Below are positions 16,101 to 20,432 of a stretch of 20,432 nt of DNA, one piece after another (within the stretch, counting starts at the first letter, position 1; each line of letters opens with the position of its first letter). The DNA lies in the IMG/VR virus record IMGVR_UViG_3300025769_001100, positions 1 to 20,432 of that record. One strand, written 5' to 3'. The stretch is from a virus. The translations under genes were made by a program, and so were the position numbers. The notes beneath the pieces were generated by a model. That model was not told the DNA's origin. It saw only the letters and a list, made by a program, of their open reading frames with translations, and made no database searches.

Positions 16101-19100
16101 CATGCTGGGCGTGCTCAAGAACTTCAACGAGATCTTGGAGCTGGAAGCAAAGCTGGGCGAAGTCGGGGCAAAGGCGCGTGTCGAGTTCGACGCGTTGCTC
16201 AAGCGAGCCCGTAAGACTGCGGGTGAAGAGGGCGGCATCACGCCCGACATGATCAGGGAAGCCGATGAGGTGCTGCGCAAGGGCAAGTCGATGGAGCAGC
16301 TGCTCACCGACATGCGCAACACGATGAGCCCAGAGGAGTACGCGGCAGCCATCGAAGACTTGCTCCGCAATCAGATCGCCGTACGGCAGTTCTACCGACG
16401 CCCTGGGGCAGTCGGCGACCTCGTACGAAGTCAGCCCTCCATTCGAGGCGTACGCGACTTCGTCGACACCTACATGATGAAAGCCGCTCGGTTCTACGCC
16501 AAGTACGAAGGAGAGCTTCAAGACTTCATTGACACGTACCTAACGGTCGAGCGCGGCGTTCTCGACATCGACGCGAACGAGGGGCTGACGCGGGCTTCGA
16601 CATCGGCCCGCATCTACGCCAGAACCATCGGCGGGGAGATGAACGAGTACATCATCTACTCGGAGAAGATAGGCGACGAGCTTCCCGAGAACATGGCGAA
16701 CTTGAGCTCGAAGGAGAAGGCACAGGTCAACTACGACCGCGCCCAACGCCTGTCCCTTGACTACCTCGACGGTCGCGGCGTCATCGACGTGAAGACGACC
16801 TTGGGGCAGGAGATGACGTTGTCAGGGCGTACGGGCGACACGAGCCCCCTTGACCACGCCATCGACTACCTAGTGGGGGCTGCCCGGCTGATGACGGGCG
16901 CCGAAGGCTACGTTGACGAGGCGCTGGCCGCGATTGTGCGTAGCTTCGCTGCTGACCGCATCAGTATCGACGAGCTGGCGCAAGCCGAGAAACTTGCGAC
17001 ACAGGCCGTCGCCAGCTTCCTTATCTCGCAATCGAAGGCGGGCGTGCCGTCTCGACGGATTGCAGAACAGCTCCCTGACGTGATTCGCAAGGCCTGGAAC
17101 ACAGGGCCAGGCAAGTTCGGGTCGCCCGTCTCGAAGCAGCTGGCCGACTACCGGCTGTTCTCTAAGATCCTTGTCATCGCGGCTGCCGAAGGCCGCATGC
17201 TGAAGAAGGTTGTCGCGATAGCCGGGGAAGGCCGCCATCTGTTCTCTCCTTCCCTCGCGCGCAGTGTCAACAGCTTCCTGGCAGAAGGCCTGGCTGTGCG
17301 CGCTGACTTCACGACCAAGCCTGTTGTCGGGGACCTCGTCATCACGACGAAGGCAGCTCGTCAGTTCAACGAGGCTCTCAACAAGGGTCGCATCGTCCCA
17401 GCGCCTCCCAACGTCAAGGTCGAGGGCTACACGGTCAAGGGAGAAGCCTCGCGGGCTACCCCTGCGGGCTTCCCGGCTGACCCGCGCGTGCGGAGTGTGT
17501 CGCAGTCTGAACTGGACCAGGCGGCGGACATCCGCACGAAGCGAACCATCGGCGACGGCATCAAGCGTGACCTCTACGCCGAGCGCAACATCCGTGGCGA
17601 CATGGGCGTCACTGCCTACCGTGTCGACGAGATCTTCACGCAGAAGAGGGGAAGCAGGAAAGTCGAGTTCGCCAAGCTGACGGACCTCGAGGGCAACTAC
17701 AAGATGACGGTGCCCTTGGCCGAGGTGACGCTGCGCGACCCCCTTGTGGGCAGCTTCCAAGACGCCATCGACGGCATCCTGTCTCTGGGGCTCTCGTTCA
17801 CATCAGGCCGCCAGAAGAACGTCGCGACAGCGGCTGCCGGGCAAATCAAGCGGCAGTACAGCAAGCTCGTGGCGCGGTCTATCGACGCAGACGGGAACAT
17901 CCTGTACGTGCCGCGCGACTTGTCGAAGGACTTGTACGACGCACTCGACGGGCTGAAGAAGGACTTGACCGACGCCCCGGTCAAGACGCGCATCGGTCAG
18001 AAGATGCTCGGGCTAGTCGACACGATGATCAGCTGGCACAAGAAGGCCATTCTCTTCGGGCTTCTGCTCCCACGAGCTGCGTTCGCCACCAACGCTGTCT
18101 ACGGCGATACCACGCAGATGATCATTGACCTCAACGAGGTGCCCCTGTCCTCTGTGCTGCGCGTTAGCACCTTCGGGGCCCTTGGGTACATACCAGTCTT
18201 GGGCAAGGCCATGCAGCGCTCTCTGGGCGTCGTAGGGGGCACGGGGCGACGGGTACTGCCGGCTCCGACGAGAGCCTTCAGTGATCCGGCTACACGGGCT
18301 GTGCTCGAGGGCTCTGACCAGCTGATTGAGATACGTCGAGGCGACCGCGTCATCAAAGAGAAGGCCTCATCCATCTTGGAGAAGGCTCTCGACCAGGGCG
18401 CGGGCGACAACATCCTGACCTCGGACGCGATGCTCGCGCTGCGGAAGGTAAAGAAGGACCCCGCGTTCGGGGGCCGTCTACGTGACTACGGCAGGCTGAT
18501 GGAGATTCAGATGCGCGAGGCCACCAAGGCTCAGCGCGTCGGACTCTTCCTACAGTTGTACGCCGAGCAAGGGATGACGGCCCAGCAAGCAGGCCTGCGC
18601 ATGCGGCAGGCGCTGTTCAACTGGGACGATGCCATCGGGGCCAGTGAAGCCATATTCCTCGGGCGCAACTTCCTGTTCTACACGTTCATCAAGAACGCCT
18701 TTGCCCAGGCGCACCGCACCCTGTTCGAGGGCTACACCGACAACCTCGACGAGTACCTGAAGAAGTTCGTTCGGGGTCGCACTAAGCTCCAACGGCTTGA
18801 GCTCGTGTCGCGGTTCTCGAAGGACTTCTTCGAGAAGGCTGTGTTCGGCGACCCGATGGCCGAGATTGAGACACCGGAAGAGGCCCAGCGGCGCGCGTAC
18901 ACGACGTTCATGCCCGACTACTTGATCGAGCAGACGCTGATGATGACGATGCCCCTGGGCAGGGACCAGGCGCGCGTCGTCAAGGCCATCTACGGACGAG
19001 ACATCGACTCGGTGGCCGGCGTTCTGCCCAAGGCCACGCACATCGAGTTCCTCAACAACTACCTCGACCTCGTGAACCTCTCGATGATCCCTCTGGCAGT

Positions 19101-19830
19101 CACGGCTCTCAACGCCATGGGGCTCACGGAGAGGGAGGTGAACTACGACTCCGTCATGCAGGGGCTTCTGCGGCACGCTGTCGACGTGGCCAACCCGTTC
19201 TCGTCCGAAGTCATCAAGGCCTTCGCGGGCATGGTAGGCATCGAGGACCCCCAGGCAGGCTACGGGGGGACCGCCGGCAGGAAGGTGCGTCAGTACGAAG
19301 CCGTCATGCTGACTCACTTCGGACTCGGAGATGCGCTTCATCCCCACCCCAAGAACGGAGAGCTGTACATCCTGCCGGACGCCACCTCGAGCACCCCCGC
19401 CAAGATTGCCGGCAACCCTGTATCCATCGGGCTCATGCGGACGTTCGTGCTGCCCGAGTACACGCGCTCTCGCCTGCTCGACGAGATCAACGGCGGCTAC
19501 GTCGTTGGCGAGGGCTCCCTGCTCCTTCTCCAAGCCCTGTCGCAGGGCATCCCAGGCGTCAATCCGTTCGATGACATCGACGCAGCGCGCGTCAGAGCGG
19601 GCCCGCTGTCCATCGAGTACACCGAAGCCCAGAAGGGCTGGCTGGCCGCCCGCGTCGTGGCGTTCTCCGAGTATCTCGGAGCTTACAAGCACGCTTTCTT
19701 CTCGGGGCGCATGGCTCAACGCTACGACATCACCGACAAGAAGCAGTTCGCATCAACAATCGTCAGCCAGGCGGAGCACCGGGGCAAGCCTCGGCAGCCG
19801 ATTCCGTCTAAGCTACCGAAGGACGAGTAG
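13162..19830 (+). CDS. Giant 2222-residue helical protein, likely ejected internal virion protein
   Basis: This is the largest gene in the window. GGGAGAAG (13150-13157) lies ahead of ATG 13162, and the start overlaps the previous gene by 35 bases. The protein opens with a Pro-rich tail, then charged helices. Hydrophobic or amphipathic stretches occur near 398-445 and 574-600. A long coiled-coil-like region spans about 700-1000. A beta-rich patch lies near 1500-1560, a hydrophobic stretch near 1630-1680 (AILFGLLLPRAAF, then TNAVYGD), and LFNWDDAIGASEAIFLGRNF begins at 1818. The last pattern, with the preceding Trp-His-Lys-Lys segment, resembles a recurring section of very large phage and mobile-element proteins (polyvalent-protein type), from memory. 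I found no vRNAP, transglycosylase or HExxH motif by eye. Likely packaged and ejected with the DNA. Confidence 0.68.
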   Translation: MPQQDLSPSTPESPPVPEKPLTIEERLEQVRSMSPGMERAAAFGEVFRQIDTKEAEREKKRRKAADERLEKLRTAQQQGAKREQLRAAAPDRETALIVDTKRRGQTLMQSDFGTYLKRVADKRGIDFDDMPQRTKLLDDLIQSATRPVDKGYDASLPLYDKDKEGFDSDALEAVNIWSMATLGQQYTNPDELRKNLPEDYQELLRQQANLQLLYNQEIAEKGGERINGLLDGKTFSVDRTKNDSLNAQMARQQTHGPEHTLLLADLDEDTKKALREATATEPTKQMMDEAGIRPEAQERVIALSQMRDPARPQDIQMALMQSADGQVAVDLRGMYDALYASRFAATRTQLPEMSVEDARERARDEANRYIQKMVNLRAPTYHPDPEGLFAAYTRGEGALGNLADGFQVLASMATLGMDEFAGDFLDKAIKAGLAPILPPVRVAGTLKRATGDKVRAGEFGFVSRYLSDNTTTRGIDQFLRVSLLSEGLSSAYAMALEDVIEEKGKFDGEIMDIAERVAEIYGTDEHLFRIASRDDDLGTMMFTLGRAADPTVAMGLREAPAPDSVFNISTVTGAAAMIFGMMFEPDALTLLGPMGHLASKGKKLTAALAGFDAARMNARAASRLQYKDLTGIDASRKLEEDLNNGVITEEKAAEEFSDMLYQDPTGRLAATGRKAEMANLKSAGVEAAGPGQVPSISKDVLNVTREAERAYSKSYADASKRASDTEEALENAPPVALEVAQDIRKRIEVRAERTEAETSAAQAKIHESQLRSRLAVLEDARQRGRLTVDDTVRQGLADQLENIDLMDDAARINFLQQNAVKKIIRASGGDPVEMLARAQALQRTGEGRGIMREKNLAAFAEKLRTSLLATLARPFDDVLDETIATTKAQHQKALDQVRKDEVRAQAAERVEETLRQSIETKLTNFGATIAPGSEVGDMLRRLTDETQIYIRHSQDLLKARADMAEMAVKMQEPASQRRAYMLGVLKNFNEILELEAKLGEVGAKARVEFDALLKRARKTAGEEGGITPDMIREADEVLRKGKSMEQLLTDMRNTMSPEEYAAAIEDLLRNQIAVRQFYRRPGAVGDLVRSQPSIRGVRDFVDTYMMKAARFYAKYEGELQDFIDTYLTVERGVLDIDANEGLTRASTSARIYARTIGGEMNEYIIYSEKIGDELPENMANLSSKEKAQVNYDRAQRLSLDYLDGRGVIDVKTTLGQEMTLSGRTGDTSPLDHAIDYLVGAARLMTGAEGYVDEALAAIVRSFAADRISIDELAQAEKLATQAVASFLISQSKAGVPSRRIAEQLPDVIRKAWNTGPGKFGSPVSKQLADYRLFSKILVIAAAEGRMLKKVVAIAGEGRHLFSPSLARSVNSFLAEGLAVRADFTTKPVVGDLVITTKAARQFNEALNKGRIVPAPPNVKVEGYTVKGEASRATPAGFPADPRVRSVSQSELDQAADIRTKRTIGDGIKRDLYAERNIRGDMGVTAYRVDEIFTQKRGSRKVEFAKLTDLEGNYKMTVPLAEVTLRDPLVGSFQDAIDGILSLGLSFTSGRQKNVATAAAGQIKRQYSKLVARSIDADGNILYVPRDLSKDLYDALDGLKKDLTDAPVKTRIGQKMLGLVDTMISWHKKAILFGLLLPRAAFATNAVYGDTTQMIIDLNEVPLSSVLRVSTFGALGYIPVLGKAMQRSLGVVGGTGRRVLPAPTRAFSDPATRAVLEGSDQLIEIRRGDRVIKEKASSILEKALDQGAGDNILTSDAMLALRKVKKDPAFGGRLRDYGRLMEIQMREATKAQRVGLFLQLYAEQGMTAQQAGLRMRQALFNWDDAIGASEAIFLGRNFLFYTFIKNAFAQAHRTLFEGYTDNLDEYLKKFVRGRTKLQRLELVSRFSKDFFEKAVFGDPMAEIETPEEAQRRAYTTFMPDYLIEQTLMMTMPLGRDQARVVKAIYGRDIDSVAGVLPKATHIEFLNNYLDLVNLSMIPLAVTALNAMGLTEREVNYDSVMQGLLRHAVDVANPFSSEVIKAFAGMVGIEDPQAGYGGTAGRKVRQYEAVMLTHFGLGDALHPHPKNGELYILPDATSSTPAKIAGNPVSIGLMRTFVLPEYTRSRLLDEINGGYVVGEGSLLLLQALSQGIPGVNPFDDIDAARVRAGPLSIEYTEAQKGWLAARVVAFSEYLGAYKHAFFSGRMAQRYDITDKKQFASTIVSQAEHRGKPRQPIPSKLPKDE

Positions 19831-19914
19831 TTCACGCAGTCCTTGACCGAAACATTTAGTTCTGCTACTCAACGACCAGAGCCAAGCCCGGCTCGAGGTC
19901 TATAGGAGACTCCA
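19831..19914 (+). promoter_or_regulatory. 84-base intergenic region, possible promoter ahead of decoration-like gene
   Basis: This is the only long gap between genes here. It has an AT-richer patch (about 19849-19872) in a GC-rich setting and a TTGACC at 19843-19848, but the bases 17 further on (TACTCA) match a -10 box poorly. A small stem, GAGCC at 19879-19883 with GGCTC at 19890-19894, has no T-run, so it is a weak terminator at best. TAGGAG at 19903-19908 is the ribosome binding site of the next gene. It may hold a phage-specific promoter or a transcript processing site. Neither is proven. Confidence 0.35.
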
Positions 19915-20343
19915 ATGGGCAACCTTAAGCAGCGCCTGATCAAGCCGGGCACCGACTTCAACTACGCCGAGGGCGTCAAGGTCAAGAACGCGAGCACTTC
20001 TGTGGCTATCGCGGCTGACACTGTCGTCTTCGTCAATGGCTACGAGGGCCCGTTCCTCAAGGTCACCAAGGCACTCGGCACGGACAAGGCGGCACGCGGC
20101 CGTCTGTTCATCGCCAAGCACGAGATTCCGGCTGACGGGTTCGGCGTGGTCCTGCCCTGGAAGCTCGTCACGAACTCCGTCAACTTCTCGACCGGGGTTG
20201 TCGGCGACCGTGTGTTCATCGCAACCGACGGAACCCCTACGCTCACGGCGACGACGAAGTCACGTACCATCGGGCACGTCGTCGACGCCGCCAACCCTGG
20301 CGTGTACCTGTTCACGGGTGAGATCGTCGACCAGACGGCCTAG
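19915..20343 (+). CDS. Decoration-like beta protein, third distant copy
   Basis: This is a 142-residue, Gly/Val/Thr-rich all-beta protein. Its core KHEIPADGFGVVL (68-80) aligns with QHAIPAGSYGYVL of the decoration-like protein at 3764, and the strands before it (VKVKNASTSVAIAADTVVFV) and after it (GDRVFIATDG, then TIGHVV) keep the same spacing. Overall identity is low, so this is a distant relation or a shared fold. The second half recalls DUF2190-type capsid proteins. TAGGAG lies six bases upstream of ATG. It sits far from the capsid gene, behind the giant gene and after the only long gap, so it may be expressed separately. Confidence 0.7.
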   Translation: MGNLKQRLIKPGTDFNYAEGVKVKNASTSVAIAADTVVFVNGYEGPFLKVTKALGTDKAARGRLFIAKHEIPADGFGVVLPWKLVTNSVNFSTGVVGDRVFIATDGTPTLTATTKSRTIGHVVDAANPGVYLFTGEIVDQTA

Positions 20344-20345
20344 TC

Positions 20346-20352
20346 GGAGGTG
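20346..20352 (+). promoter_or_regulatory. Very strong Shine-Dalgarno
   Basis: GGAGGTG, followed by A at 20353, gives a near-complete match to the 16S rRNA tail. It lies four bases before ATG 20357. This is the strongest ribosome binding site seen in the window and suggests an abundant product. Confidence 0.75.
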
Positions 20353-20356
20353 ACTC

Positions 20357-20432
20357 ATGGCTACGGGCCAGTATACGAAGCAGAACCTGCTTCAGTCCGA
20401 TGCTGATGTCACCACGGTGCGTGCGGCTGCCG
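20357..20432 (+). CDS. Start of an unidentified gene (cut by window end)
   Basis: An ATG with a strong ribosome binding site opens a frame that remains open to the window edge. Only 25 residues are visible, starting MATGQYTKQNLLQSDADV and rich in Gln, Thr, Asp and Ala. This is too little to assign a family. It follows the decoration-like gene by 13 bases, so it probably belongs to the same transcription unit and may be another virion protein. Confidence 0.7.
   Translation, partial: MATGQYTKQNLLQSDADVTTVRAAA

Noticed and set aside
18550-19719. A 389-codon open frame on the - strand
   Set aside because: It lies wholly inside the giant gene, has no ribosome binding site logic or protein motif, and is best explained as a shadow of GC-rich coding.
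13162-19830. N4-like virion RNA polymerase or lytic transglycosylase in the giant gene
   Set aside because: No matching catalytic motif was found by eye. The result is negative but not decisive without a profile search.
19879-19894. Stem GAGCC/GGCTC as a terminator
   Set aside because: Only five base pairs and no T-run follow, so a rho-independent terminator is not supported.
19900-19909. CTATAGGAGA resembling the start of a T7 promoter
   Set aside because: The upstream 12 bases match none of the T7 promoter bases; the run is better explained by the TAGGAG ribosome binding site.

Overview
The window is a densely packed, single-direction block of tailed-phage virion genes, and every gene I can support lies on the + strand. 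By eye the DNA is GC-rich. Genes abut or overlap by a few bases (TGATG, TAATG or TAGTG stop/start overlaps at 104-108, 516-520, 2154-2158, 6245-6249, 9333-9337, 10310-10314 and 11743-11747). Almost every start has a purine-rich Shine-Dalgarno sequence. I see no rRNA, tRNA, CRISPR array, insertion sequence or integrase. The gene order and the lack of a tape-measure, sheath or long tail-tube gene suggest a short-tailed (podovirus-like) phage. The host cannot be named from this sequence. A bacterium with high-GC DNA is a reasonable inference.

Layout. 2-106 is the Pro-rich tail of an upstream protein, probably the portal. 106-1339 holds four small genes: an HNH-like protein, an unknown basic protein, a CxxxC/CxxC zinc-ribbon protein and a very acidic protein. 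1332-3253 is the capsid core: a scaffold-like protein and the major capsid protein. 3263-4237 holds two tandem related proteins that look like capsid decoration or stabilising proteins. 4240-8568 is the neck and tail: a large adaptor-like protein, a small unknown protein and a tail nozzle/stabilisation-like protein. 8577-11169 holds three consecutive beta-rich virion proteins that look related to each other. 11179-19830 holds three helical proteins ending in a 2222-residue giant, which look like internal (ejection) virion proteins. After the only sizeable intergenic gap (84 bases, 19831-19914) comes a protein with the same core pattern as the two decoration-like proteins, then the start of another gene with a very strong ribosome binding site.

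How they work together (inference from family knowledge). The scaffold directs capsid protein assembly around the portal, and the decoration-like proteins stabilise the shell. The adaptor and nozzle close the portal vertex and form the short tail. The three beta-rich proteins probably attach to the tail or capsid surface. The large helical proteins are probably packaged inside the head and released into the cell at infection. Most proteins have no close family I can name from memory. Roles rest on size, order, motifs and fold-like patterns and should be read as provisional. The most unusual points are the 2222-residue protein, the three-copy spread of a decoration-like fold, and the cassette of three related beta-rich proteins.
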